From positions 1 to 6,448 of the forward strand of contig JALOPD010000279.1 in the NCBI GenBank assembly GCA_025454075.1: a stretch of DNA of 6,448 bases. Direction: 5' to 3'. This stretch comes from Desulfobacterales bacterium. GTDB taxonomy: Bacteria; Desulfobacterota; Desulfobacteria; Desulfobacterales; UBA2174_A. This document shows, piece by piece, positions 1 through 6,245 of this stretch. A program made the position numbers and the translations under genes. The notes below the pieces were generated by a model. The model was not told the origin of the DNA. It saw only the letters and a program-made list of their open reading frames with translations, and made no database searches. Numbering within the stretch: the stretch's first letter is position 1; each line of letters begins with the position of its first letter.

Positions 1-24
1 AAATCGGATCAACGCAAAACCAAC

Positions 25-30
25 GGAGGA
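25..30 (+). promoter_or_regulatory. Ribosome binding site for the HTH ORF
   Basis: GGAGGA lies 4 nt before the ATG at 35 and supports that start. An ATG at 30-32 is followed at once by a stop (ATG GCA TGA) and is not a useful start. Confidence 0.6.
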
Positions 31-34
31 TGGC

Positions 35-301
35 ATGATTGAAATCCGCGTCGGCCAGCTGGCCGACAAGCTCGGCGTCCACCGCAACACGGTCACCAAC
101 TGGATCCGGAGCGGGAAGTTGCGGGCGACGGCGACCGTGGGAAAGAAATATCTTATCGAACCGGACACCTTTCGCGGCTTCTGCCGGGAGCAGAGCATCC
201 CGGAGGCGGTCCTGCAGAAGGTCCTGCTCCCCAACGGAGCTTATTCACCGGGTGATGCCCCCATCGCCCCAACCCCATATTCCCAGACAAACGAGGTGAC
301 T
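35..301 (+). CDS. Small helix-turn-helix DNA-binding domain, open in frame into hdrA
   Basis: Residues 5-50 read as a MerR/excisionase-type helix-turn-helix: [20 protein letters not shown], then a short wing with [11 protein letters not shown]. Such domains bind DNA as small regulators or excisionase-like proteins, and the position directly before hdrA suggests a possible local regulator. There is no stop codon before the hdrA start at 302, and both are in the same frame, so the ORF formally continues through hdrA to the TGA at 479. Residues from about 69 on ([16 protein letters not shown]) look like translated spacer, not a folded domain. A TGA at 253-255 is one frame off, so a single indel would end this as a protein of roughly 73 residues. 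The alternatives are a genuine HTH-HdrA fusion or a separate gene whose stop was lost to mutation or sequence error. The DNA-binding fold is fairly sure; the gene end and target are not known. Confidence 0.6.
293..298 (+). promoter_or_regulatory. Ribosome binding site for hdrA
   Basis: GAGGTG precedes the ATG at 302 (GAGG core 5 nt upstream). This, plus the start of conserved FAD-binding sequence eight codons later, makes 302 the likely native hdrA start and not merely an internal Met of a fusion. Confidence 0.6.
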
Positions 302-3288
302 ATGTCAGCAAAACCCATCGGATCGGTGCTGGTGGTCGGAGGCGGCATCGCCGGGATGCAGGCGACGCTCGATCTGGCCAACTCCGGGTATTACGTCCAC
401 ATGGTGGAGAAGAGCGCCGGCATCGGCGGCGTCATGTCCCAGCTCGACAAGACCTTCCCCACCAACGACTGCGCCATGTGAATCATCTCCCCCAAGCTGG
501 TCGAGGTCGGCCGGCACCTGAACGTGAACCTGCTCACCCTCTCCGAAGTGGTCGAAGTCTCCGGCGATGTCGGCAACTTCACCGTCAAAATCAAAAAGAA
601 CCCGCGCTACATCGACATGGACAAGTGCATTGCCTGCGGGCTTTGCGCTCAGAAGTGCCCCCGCAAGGTCGACGACGAGTTCAACATGGGGTTGAACAAG
701 CGCAAGTCGGCCTACATCAAGTACGGCCAGTCCGTGCCGTTGAAATGAGAAATTCTGCCCCACCTCCGCCATCAACTTCGAGGACAAGGAGCAGACCGCC
801 GTCCTGAACGTGGGCGCGGTGATCCTGGCCCCGGGGTTCAAGCCCTTCGACCCGTCCGGCTTCGACTTCTACGGCTACGGGAAGATACCGGATGTGGTCA
901 CCAGCCTGGAGTACGAGCGGCTGCTCTCCTCCGGCGGGCCCTGCATGGGCCACCTCGTGCGGCCTTCCGACGGCAAGGAGCCGCATCGCATCGCCTGGAT
1001 CCAGTGCGTCGGGTCCCGCAACACCAACCGCTGCGACAACGGCTACTGCTCCAGCGTCTGCTGCATGTACGCCATCAAGGAGGCCCTGGTGACCGCCGAG
1101 CACACCTCGGGCGGCGGGCTCGAGCAGGCCATCTTCTACATGGACATCCGCAGCCACGGCAAGGAATTCGACCGCTTTTACGAGGGCGCCAAGGCCAAGG
1201 GCGTGCGGTTCGTCCGGGCGCGGCCGCACTCGATCGACCCGGGCAGGGACAACGCCGGCGTCACCCTGCGCTACACCATCGAGGACGGCCGCATGCAGGT
1301 CGAGGATTTCGACATGGCGGTGCTCTCCATCGGAATGGAGCCGAGCGCCGACGCTCAGCGCCTGGCCGAGATCTTCGGCATGGAGCTGGACCACTACCGG
1401 TTCGCCAAGACCTCCGATTTCACCCCGGTGACGACGAGCCGGCCGGGGGTGTTCGTGGCCGGCGCCTTCCAGGCCCCCAAAGCGATTCCGCGGTCGGTGG
1501 CCGAGGCGTCCACCGCGGCCTGCGAGGCGGCGGTGGCCCTGATGCCGTCGCGCGGCGAGTTGACGCAGCAGAAAACCTACCCGGCCGAGCGCAGCGTGTC
1601 CGCCGAGGAGGTGCGCATCGGCGTGTTCGTCTGCTCCTGCGGCATCAACATCGCCGGCATCATCAACGTGGACGAGGTCACCAAGTACGCCCGCACGCTG
1701 GGTGGCCGAAAACAACCTCTTCAGCTGCTCGGCCGACACGCAGGAACTCATGGCCAAAAAGATCGCCGAGAACCGGTTGAACCGGGTCGTGATCGCGGCG
1801 TGCACGCCGCGGACCCACGAGCCCCTGTTCCAGGACACGCTCATGGTGTCGGCGCTGAACCCCTACCTGGTGGAAATGGCCAACATCCGCAACCAGAACT
1901 CCTGGGTGCACCAGCGCGAGCCGGAGAAGGCCACCGCCAAGGCCAAGGACCAGGTGCGCATGGCCGTGTCCAAGGCCGCTCTCAGCGTGCCCATCCAGCG
2001 CAGCAAAGTCAGCGTGGTGCCGAAGGCGCTCGTCATCGGCGGCGGGATGGCCGGGATGCACGCGGCGCTCAGCCTGGCCGACCAGGATTTTCAAACCGTG
2101 CTGATCGAAAAGTCCGATCGCCTGGGCGGCAACGGCTGGAACGTCAACACCACCGACCGCGGGCTGGCCGTGCGGCCCTACCTGGAGAGCGTCATCGCGC
2201 GGGTCGAGAAACACCCCAAGATCAAGGTGCTCAAGAACGCCGAGCTCAAGACCGCCGTCGGCTCGGTGGGCAGTTTCGTGAGCGAGGTGCGGGTCGACGG
2301 CGAGGAGCGGGCGGTGACCTACGGCGTCGCGGTGGTCGCCACCGGCGGCAAGGAAAGCCGACCGGAGGAGTACCTCTACGGCGAGGACCCGCGGGTCATG
2401 ACCCACCTAGAGTTCGACGCCGCGATGCGGGACAACCCGGGCTTGCTCGGAAAGACCCAGAGCGTCGTCTTCATCCAGTGCGTCGGCTCGCGCGACGAGC
2501 GCCGGCCCTACTGCAGCCGGGTGTGCTGCACGCACTCCGTGAAGGCCGCCATCGCCCTCAAGAAGCTCAACTCCCAAATGAACATCTACGTGCTCAACCG
2601 CGACATCCGCACTTACGGCGAGCGCGAAGACCTCTATCGCCAGGCGCGGGACCTGGGGGTGATCTTCATCCGCTACGACGTGGACCGCAAGCCCGTGGCG
2701 CGCAGGCAGGGCGATGACATCGCGGTCGAGGTGTTCGACCCGATCCTGCAGATGCCCGTGAGCATCGCCGCCGACCACCTGGTGCTGGCCGCGGCCATCG
2801 AGCCCAACGTCACCCAGGACCTGGTGGAGCTTTACAAGTGCGCCGCCAACGCGGACGGCTTCCTGAACGAGGCCCACCCGAAGCTGCGGCCGGTGGACAT
2901 GGCGGTGGACGGTCTCTTTGTCGCCGGGCTGTGCAATTACCCCAAGCCGCTCAACGAGACGATTGCCCAGGCCAAGGCGGCCGCGGCCCGGGCGGCAACG
3001 ATTCTGTCCCAGACCGAGATGACGTTGGATGCCATCAAGAGCTTCGTCACCGACCGGTGCGACGGCTGCGCGCTGTGCCTCGATGTCTGCCCCTACCGTG
3101 CCATCAAGCTCGAAGAGGTCCAGGGCGACGACAACCGGATGCACCGTCGGATCGTCACCGACAAGGCGCTCTGCAAAGGCTGCGGCCTGTGCGCCGCCAC
3201 CTGCCCGAAGGGCGGCGTGTACGTGCACGGGTTCACCCATGACCAACTGAAGGCCCAGGTGGCCGCCGCCCTGGAGGACGTCGCTTAA
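302..3288 (+). CDS. hdrA: HdrA-type electron-bifurcating flavoprotein, selenoprotein, with two frame breaks
   Basis: HdrA is the FAD and iron-sulfur core of heterodisulfide-reductase complexes and bifurcates electrons between ferredoxin and a high-potential acceptor in the cytoplasm. This is the long bacterial form with two HdrA-like halves (about 995 codons present, near 1015-1020 if the gaps are filled). N-terminal half: FAD-binding GGGIAGMQ at 338-361; TNDCAM followed by in-frame TGA at 479-481 (Sec60) and then [10 protein letters not shown], where relatives have Cys or Sec; a [4Fe-4S] motif with Cys codons at 626, 635, 644 and 656; [11 protein letters not shown]...CSSVCC at 1002-1070; and CSCGIN near 1633-1650. 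The reading frame changes twice, 302-745 to 747-1700 to 1702-3288, so the gene as given cannot make one protein. The conserved sequence on both sides of each break suggests short deletions, either real (pseudogene) or from assembly. The gene ends TAA. Identity as HdrA is very secure; intactness is not. Confidence 0.9.
479..481 (+). other. In-frame TGA read as selenocysteine (HdrA Sec60)
   Basis: The TGA falls inside the conserved stretch [17 protein letters not shown]. HdrA proteins carry Cys here, and selenocysteine is known at this site in methanococcal and some bacterial HdrA. Conserved sequence continues in frame for 88 codons after the TGA, and a suitable hairpin follows. A nonsense mutation is the less likely reading. 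Confidence 0.88.
496..515 (+). promoter_or_regulatory. Candidate bacterial SECIS element of hdrA
   Basis: Bases 496-502 (GCTGGTC) pair with 509-515 (GGCCGGC): 7 bp, two of them G-U, closing the loop GAGGTC at 503-508. The loop begins 21 nt after the TGA and starts with G, matching the bacterial SECIS pattern (small apical loop with an early G, about 16-37 nt after UGA). In RNA the loop contains GGUC, reminiscent of the E. coli fdhF element. Folding was done by eye. Confidence 0.7.
746..747 (+). other. Frame break 1 in hdrA, probable deletion in a [4Fe-4S] motif
   Basis: Frame 2 reads ...[10 protein letters not shown] up to 745 and then TGA at 746-748. From 747 the frame shifts and reads [16 protein letters not shown], continuing the protein. 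HdrA relatives have about 20 further residues between these two parts, holding Cys ligands of a second ferredoxin-like cluster that ends in C-x-x-FCPT. Only the last Cys-Pro survives. The missing length must be 2 modulo 3; about 59 bases would fit. The TGA at 746 lies at the junction and is not a selenocysteine site, because sequence after it in the same frame is not HdrA. Confidence 0.8.
1701..1702 (+). other. Frame break 2 in hdrA
   Basis: The frame ending ...[10 protein letters not shown] at 1700 is followed from 1702 in another frame by [20 protein letters not shown]. Both parts are typical HdrA sequence between the CSCGIN segment and the CTPRTHEP segment. In relatives a few more residues (a P-G-V-V-Y-like strand) join them, so about 14 bases appear to be missing (2 modulo 3). 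The join at GGTGGCC is G-rich. Confidence 0.75.
1702..3288 (+). CDS. hdrA: HdrA, C-terminal half (longest uninterrupted frame)
   Basis: This is the intact third segment of hdrA. It begins at 1702 only because of the upstream frame break; no ribosome binding site marks it as an independent gene. In order it holds the [11 protein letters not shown] motif near 1801-1833, a second FAD-binding Rossmann motif VIGGGMAGM at 2032-2058, a second [18 protein letters not shown] block near 2476-2528, the C-terminal flavoprotein signature [20 protein letters not shown] near 2911-2970, and two [4Fe-4S] ferredoxin motifs with Cys codons at 3058, 3067, 3076, 3088 and at 3172, 3181, 3190, 3202. The last two clusters are the expected route to ferredoxin in HdrA complexes. 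No in-frame TGA occurs in this half, so the duplicated second half does not carry a selenocysteine. A gene caller would probably report this segment as a separate HdrA protein of about 528 residues. Confidence 0.88.
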   Translation: MAENNLFSCSADTQELMAKKIAENRLNRVVIAACTPRTHEPLFQDTLMVSALNPYLVEMANIRNQNSWVHQREPEKATAKAKDQVRMAVSKAALSVPIQRSKVSVVPKALVIGGGMAGMHAALSLADQDFQTVLIEKSDRLGGNGWNVNTTDRGLAVRPYLESVIARVEKHPKIKVLKNAELKTAVGSVGSFVSEVRVDGEERAVTYGVAVVATGGKESRPEEYLYGEDPRVMTHLEFDAAMRDNPGLLGKTQSVVFIQCVGSRDERRPYCSRVCCTHSVKAAIALKKLNSQMNIYVLNRDIRTYGEREDLYRQARDLGVIFIRYDVDRKPVARRQGDDIAVEVFDPILQMPVSIAADHLVLAAAIEPNVTQDLVELYKCAANADGFLNEAHPKLRPVDMAVDGLFVAGLCNYPKPLNETIAQAKAAAARAATILSQTEMTLDAIKSFVTDRCDGCALCLDVCPYRAIKLEEVQGDDNRMHRRIVTDKALCKGCGLCAATCPKGGVYVHGFTHDQLKAQVAAALEDVA

Positions 3289-3334
3289 TGAATGTTCCCC
3301 GCCGCCGGCGGGGAACATTCATAATGGTATTTTT
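3288..3334 (+). terminator. Strong hairpin with T-run after hdrA, likely terminator or attenuator
   Basis: Bases 3288-3303 pair perfectly with 3307-3322 (16 bp, GC-rich toward a 3-nt GCC loop). The stem starts on the last base of the hdrA stop codon. A TATTTTT run lies at 3328-3334, seven bases beyond the stem, which is farther than in a classical intrinsic terminator. It may end or thin out transcription between hdrA and mvhD, or act as an mRNA 3'-end stabiliser. Confidence 0.6.
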
Positions 3335-3355
3335 CATCGGCGAAGCAGCAAGTGA

Positions 3356-3384
3356 TTGGGATTTGAGAATACTCTGCGGATAAA
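3356..3384 (+). promoter_or_regulatory. Possible sigma70-type promoter for mvhD and downstream genes
   Basis: TTGGGA at 3356-3361 and GATAAA at 3379-3384 each match the consensus at 4 of 6 bases and are 17 bp apart. They lie in an AT-richer spacer after the hairpin and 36 bp before mvhD. Weak evidence on its own; supported by position after a probable terminator. Confidence 0.3.
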
Positions 3385-3404
3385 CCAATTTCCGGGCAAC
3401 ACAA

Positions 3405-3410
3405 AAGGAG
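3405..3410 (+). promoter_or_regulatory. Ribosome binding site for mvhD
   Basis: AAGGAG lies 9 nt before the ATG at 3420 and fixes the mvhD start. Confidence 0.65.
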
Positions 3411-3419
3411 AGACGAAAA

Positions 3420-3878
3420 ATGAGCGAAAAATTCGAACCGGTGATTCTGGGGTTCCTCTGCAACTGGTGCGCCTACGCCGGCGGCGATCTGGCGGGCGTG
3501 TCGCGGCTGCAGTACCCGCCCAACATGCGCGCCGTGCGCGTGATGTGCACCGGGATGGTTCACCCGGACCTCGTGCTGGAGGCCTTCCACCGGGGAGCCG
3601 ACGGCGTGCTGGTGATGGGCTGACACCTCGGTGAATGCCATTACCTGGAAGGTAATCACAAGGCATTGGACCGCAGCGAAGCGACCCGCATGGTATTGGA
3701 AGTCCAGGGCATCGACCCCGAGCGGTTCGGGATCGAGTGGGTCTCCTCGGCCGAGGCACCGCGGTTCGCGGAAGTGGTGACGACGTTCACGGAGAAGATC
3801 CGCCGCATCGGACCGAATCCCATCCCCCGCCGCACGGCCGTCGCCCCGGCCGCGCAGGCGAGCGGAACAGCGAGGTGA
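3420..3878 (+). CDS. mvhD: MvhD-type hydrogenase delta subunit, selenoprotein
   Basis: MvhD carries electrons from the MvhAG hydrogenase through a [2Fe-2S] cluster to HdrA. The 152-residue product shows the family motifs: LCNWCAYAGGD (Cys14, Cys17), VMCTGMVHPDLVLEAF (Cys43), then VLVMG-U-HLGECHYLEGN, with the in-frame TGA as residue 68 and Cys73 after it. Relatives usually have Cys at position 68; selenocysteine here is known in methanococcal VhuD and some bacteria. Reading through gives a normal-length MvhD with conserved downstream sequence (GIDPERFGIEWVSSAEAPRF). Reading TGA as stop would leave only 67 residues without the last cluster ligands. The C-terminal 20 residues are rich in Pro and Ala and not conserved in type. 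It ends with a TGA that has no evident hairpin after it, and the next gene starts 4 nt later, so the two are probably translationally coupled. Confidence 0.92.
3621..3623 (+). other. In-frame TGA read as selenocysteine (MvhD Sec68)
   Basis: TGA stands exactly where MvhD relatives have the Cys of G-C-H-x-G-x-C-H-Y, with HLGECHYLEGN following in frame. The residue is in the cluster-binding region. Confidence 0.92.
3640..3656 (+). promoter_or_regulatory. Candidate bacterial SECIS element of mvhD
   Basis: ATTACCT at 3640-3646 pairs perfectly with AGGTAAT at 3650-3656, leaving the loop GGA at 3647-3649. The loop starts 23 nt after the TGA and begins with G, as required for SelB recognition in bacterial SECIS models. 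The AT-containing stem stands out from the GC-rich surroundings. Confidence 0.75.
3872..3878 (+). promoter_or_regulatory. Ribosome binding site for the HdrCB-like gene
   Basis: GAGGTGA overlaps the TGA stop of mvhD and lies 4 nt before the ATG at 3883, a layout typical of translational coupling. Confidence 0.55.
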
Positions 3879-3882
3879 GCCC

Positions 3883-5181
3883 ATGAGCACCCAACCGATC
3901 AAGCTTGGAAAAGAGAAAAAGAGCCTTTTCAAGGACAAGGTCATGCAGCTGCTGCCGGACGGGGGCAACCTCAACGCCTGCCTGACCTGCGGCGCATGCT
4001 CCTCCGGCTGCCCGGCCACCGGGCTGGCCGGGATGGACCCGCGCAAGTTCCTGCGCATGGCCGCCATGGGGATGGACGAGCAGATTCTCACGACCGAATG
4101 GGTGTGGAATTGCACCCTGTGCTGGCGCTGCATCTACGTCTGCCCGATGAAGATCGACATCCCCCAGCTGGTCTACCACGCCCGCAAGAGCTGGCCGCGC
4201 GACCAGCGGCCCAAGGGCATCCGCGGCTCCTGCGACATGGCCCTCAAACACGACACGTGCAGCGCCATGGGGGCCTCCGAGGAGGACTTCCGCTTCGTGG
4301 TTCAGGACGTGCTGGAGGAGGTCCGCGCCGGCCAGCCCGGCTGGGAAAATCTTGAGGCGCCCATCAACCAGCAGGGGGCCTTGTATTTTTTGAACCAGAA
4401 CTCGCGCGAGCCCGTCACCGAGCCGGACGAGATGGTGCCGCTGTGGAAGATCCTGCACACGGTCGGCGCCGACTGGACCTACGGCACCAAGGGCTGGGCT
4501 GCTGAGAACTACTGCATGTTTCTGGCCGACGACGAGAGCTGGGAGCGCATCGTGCGCATCAAAGCCAAGGCCGTGGACGACCTGGGGTGTAAATATTGGG
4601 TCAACACGGAGTGAGGGCACGAACTCTTCGCAGTCCGGGCCGGACTGAAAAAGTTCAACATTCCCCACTCCTTCGAAATCACCACCATCGTCCAACTCTA
4701 CGCCCAGTGGATGCGCGAGGGCAAGCTCAAGGTCAGCTCCGACTGGAACAAGGACCTGAAGGTCAAGTTCACGGTGCAGGACCCCTGCAACCAGGTGCGC
4801 AAAACCTACGGCGACGCCTACGCCGAGGAGCTGCGCTATGTCGCCCGGCGGGTGGTGGGCGAGGAGAACCTCATCGACATGACGCCCAACCGCTCCAACA
4901 ACTACTGCTGCGGCGGCGGCGGCGGTGCGCTGCAGGCGGGCTACACCGAGGGCCGGCGCAGCTTCGGCCAGCTCAAAACCGACCAGATCCTTGCCACCGG
5001 CGCGGCTTACTGCATCGCCCCCTGCCACAACTGCCACTCCCAGATCCACGACCTGAGCGAACATTCCGGGGGCGGCTGGCACACCGTGCACCTGTGGACC
5101 CTCATCTGCCTGGCCATGGGGTGCTTGGGCGAAAACGAGCGGGCCTATCTCGGGCAGGATCTGGCGGAGGTGGGGCTTTAG
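3883..5181 (+). CDS. HdrC-HdrB-like fusion iron-sulfur protein, selenoprotein
   Basis: With the TGA at codon 244 read as selenocysteine the product has 432 residues and resembles HdrD-type proteins (HdrC plus HdrB-like CCG domain). The HdrC part has two [4Fe-4S] motifs, Cys33/36/39/43 and Cys77/80/83/87, each followed by Pro. After a linker and the motif KYWVNTE-U-GHELF comes a CCG domain: Cys302 in DPCNQV, Cys342-Cys343 in NYCCGGGGG, and Cys381/Cys384 in APCHNC (C-x39-CC-x37-CxxC), close to the pattern binding noncubane [4Fe-4S] clusters in HdrB. Only one complete CCG motif is visible; Sec244 lies in a degenerate first one, where relatives have E-C-G-H. In the complex this subunit would receive the high-potential electrons from HdrA. 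The acceptor could be a disulfide such as that of DsrC or a thiol cofactor, but nothing in the window identifies it. The gene ends TAG. A TGA-as-stop reading gives two truncated pieces (3883-4614 and about 4711-5181), the second without a good start. Confidence 0.88.
4612..4614 (+). other. In-frame TGA read as selenocysteine (HdrCB-like Sec244)
   Basis: TGA lies between KYWVNTE and GHELFAVRAGLKKF, replacing the Cys of an E-C-G-H motif found in CCG-domain iron-sulfur proteins. The same frame then stays open for 188 codons and holds all the CCG-domain cysteines, and a perfect hairpin follows. Confidence 0.88.
4631..4647 (+). promoter_or_regulatory. Candidate bacterial SECIS element of the HdrCB-like gene
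   Basis: CAGTCCG at 4631-4637 pairs perfectly with CGGACTG at 4641-4647 around the loop GGC at 4638-4640. The loop starts 23 nt after the TGA, the same distance as in mvhD, and begins with two G. Confidence 0.78.
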
Positions 5182-5302
5182 GAGGGAGGTGTTTAGGTGT
5201 TTGGTCGTTTAGGTGTTTCGAAACACCCAAACGCTAAAAACTAAATACCCAAATACCCAAACAACTCAACAACCAACCACCAACAACCCGAAGGAGCAAC
5301 CC
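5182..5302 (+). repeat. Low-complexity spacer with inverted and short direct repeats
   Basis: The 121-bp gap before mvhG changes from G/T-rich (GTTTAGGTGTTTGG, then GTTTAGGTGTTTCG) to C/A-rich (AAACACCCAAAC, then TACCCAAATACCCAAAC). Bases 5206-5219 and 5220-5233 form an inverted repeat with one mismatch (5211/5228) and no loop. Units of about 7-14 bp recur imperfectly on both arms. No coding function is visible. It could be a small palindromic mobile element, a slippage-grown repeat or an mRNA stabilising structure. A T-run is lacking, so a simple terminator is not favoured. Confidence 0.6.
5291..5296 (+). promoter_or_regulatory. Ribosome binding site for mvhG
   Basis: AAGGAG lies 6 nt before the ATG at 5303. 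It decides this start over upstream in-frame codons such as GTG at 5213, which would translate the repeat spacer. Confidence 0.75.
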
Positions 5303-6244
5303 ATGGGTGTGCGTGTATCAAGTGAATGGCTGAATTCGTGCTCGGGGTGCGAGATCTCGATCGTCGATATGGGCGAGCGGCTGCTGGACGTGCTCCAGGT
5401 GGCCGACATCGTCCACCTCCCGGCACTGGTGGACAGCAAATATTTCGGGCAGCTGGGCGACCAGAAGCACCTCTCCCTGCCGGAGGCCGACGTCGGGCTC
5501 ATCAGCGGGGGCATCCGCAACGAGGAGCACCTGGAGGTGGCGCACGAGATGCGCCGGAAGTGCAAGATCATCATTGCGCTCGGCACCTGCGCGACCCACG
5601 GCGGGATCCCGGCGCTGGCCAACTCCTACACCCCCGGCCAGATCATGGAGCGGGCCTTCACCACCGAGACCACGGACAAGACAGATGCCTACCCGTCCGA
5701 CGGGGTGCCCCGCATGCTGGAGACCTGCTGTGCCGTGGACGAGAAGATCAAGGTGGACATCTACCTTCCCGGCTGCCCGCCGCACCCCGACCAGGTCTTC
5801 AACGCCCTGGTCGCCCTGGTGCAGGGCAAGCCCCTGAGCGTTTCCAACAAGAGCGTCTGCGACACCTGCCCGACGGTGCGCAAGGGCAAGGGCGAGCTCA
5901 AGCAGGTGCGCCGCTTCCTGCAGGCGCCGCAGTACCAGGCGGCGGACGAACCGCTCAACCAGATGCGCTGCCTGCTCGAGCAGGGCCTGCTGTGCATGGG
6001 GCCGGTCACGCACGCCGGCTGCGGCGGCGACGCCGTCACCCCGCGCTGCATCTCGGCCCGGGTGCCCTGCCGCGGCTGCTCGGGCCCCGTGCGGCACGAG
6101 GGCAACCAGCTGCTCGACATGCTGAACGCGCTGGCCTCCAACGGCATCGACATCAAATCCATACCCAACCGCCCCCTGCTGCTGAGATTTTCGGGGGCGC
6201 ATTCGCTGCTCAAACCGCCCATCCACGAAAGGAGATCGAGTTGA
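5303..6244 (+). CDS. mvhG: F420-non-reducing hydrogenase small subunit
   Basis: MvhG is the small subunit of group 3 [NiFe] hydrogenases; its iron-sulfur clusters conduct electrons from the MvhA active site to MvhD. The 313-residue product starts with MGVRVSSEWLNSCSGCEISI, without a Tat signal, so the enzyme is cytoplasmic. Proximal-cluster ligands are visible as Cys13 and Cys16 (C-S-G-C-E), Cys96 in LGTCATHGG and Cys158 in LPGCPPHPD. Further cysteine groups at CDTCP (186/189), MRCLLEQGLLC (223/231), HAGC (240), RCIS (249) and PCRGC (256/259) would hold the medial and distal clusters. Length and motif order fit the family, with no frame break or internal TGA. The start is chosen from the ribosome binding site and the conserved N-terminus. 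It ends TGA one base before mvhA, so small and large subunits are co-translated as usual. Confidence 0.93.
   Translation: MGVRVSSEWLNSCSGCEISIVDMGERLLDVLQVADIVHLPALVDSKYFGQLGDQKHLSLPEADVGLISGGIRNEEHLEVAHEMRRKCKIIIALGTCATHGGIPALANSYTPGQIMERAFTTETTDKTDAYPSDGVPRMLETCCAVDEKIKVDIYLPGCPPHPDQVFNALVALVQGKPLSVSNKSVCDTCPTVRKGKGELKQVRRFLQAPQYQAADEPLNQMRCLLEQGLLCMGPVTHAGCGGDAVTPRCISARVPCRGCSGPVRHEGNQLLDMLNALASNGIDIKSIPNRPLLLRFSGAHSLLKPPIHERRSS
6229..6234 (+). promoter_or_regulatory. Ribosome binding site for mvhA
   Basis: AAGGAG within the end of mvhG lies 11 nt before the ATG at 6246, slightly long but usable spacing. Confidence 0.45.
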
Positions 6245-6245
6245 T

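Noticed and set aside
746..748. TGA after VPLK as a further selenocysteine codon
   Set aside because: The same frame after it reads no HdrA-like sequence, while the frame starting at 747 does, and no SECIS-like hairpin was seen in the proper range. It is a junction artefact of the frame break.
717..1844. Long reverse-strand open frame opposite hdrA
   Set aside because: A product of high GC on the antisense strand; its translation is low-complexity (Ala, Gly, His, Val-rich) with no recognisable motif, and the + strand is clearly coding.
3621..3878. TGA as a general sense codon (alternative genetic code)
   Set aside because: TGA is also the natural stop of mvhD (3876-3878) and mvhG (6242-6244), where the proteins have normal family ends and the next genes begin within a few bases.
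3787..5091. Long reverse-strand open frame opposite the HdrCB-like gene
   Set aside because: Same reason: antisense shadow of a conserved + strand gene, with no family motif.
4596..5237. Alternative + strand frame over the second half of the HdrCB-like gene
   Set aside because: Arg/Gly/Pro-rich shadow; the CCG-domain cysteines lie in the frame continued from 3883.
5213..5302. Upstream GTG start for mvhG
   Set aside because: It would translate the repeat spacer as low-complexity Thr/Asn/Gln residues, while the ATG at 5303 has a good ribosome binding site and begins conserved sequence.
5182..5302. CRISPR-like array
   Set aside because: Units are too short and imperfect, with no regular spacers.
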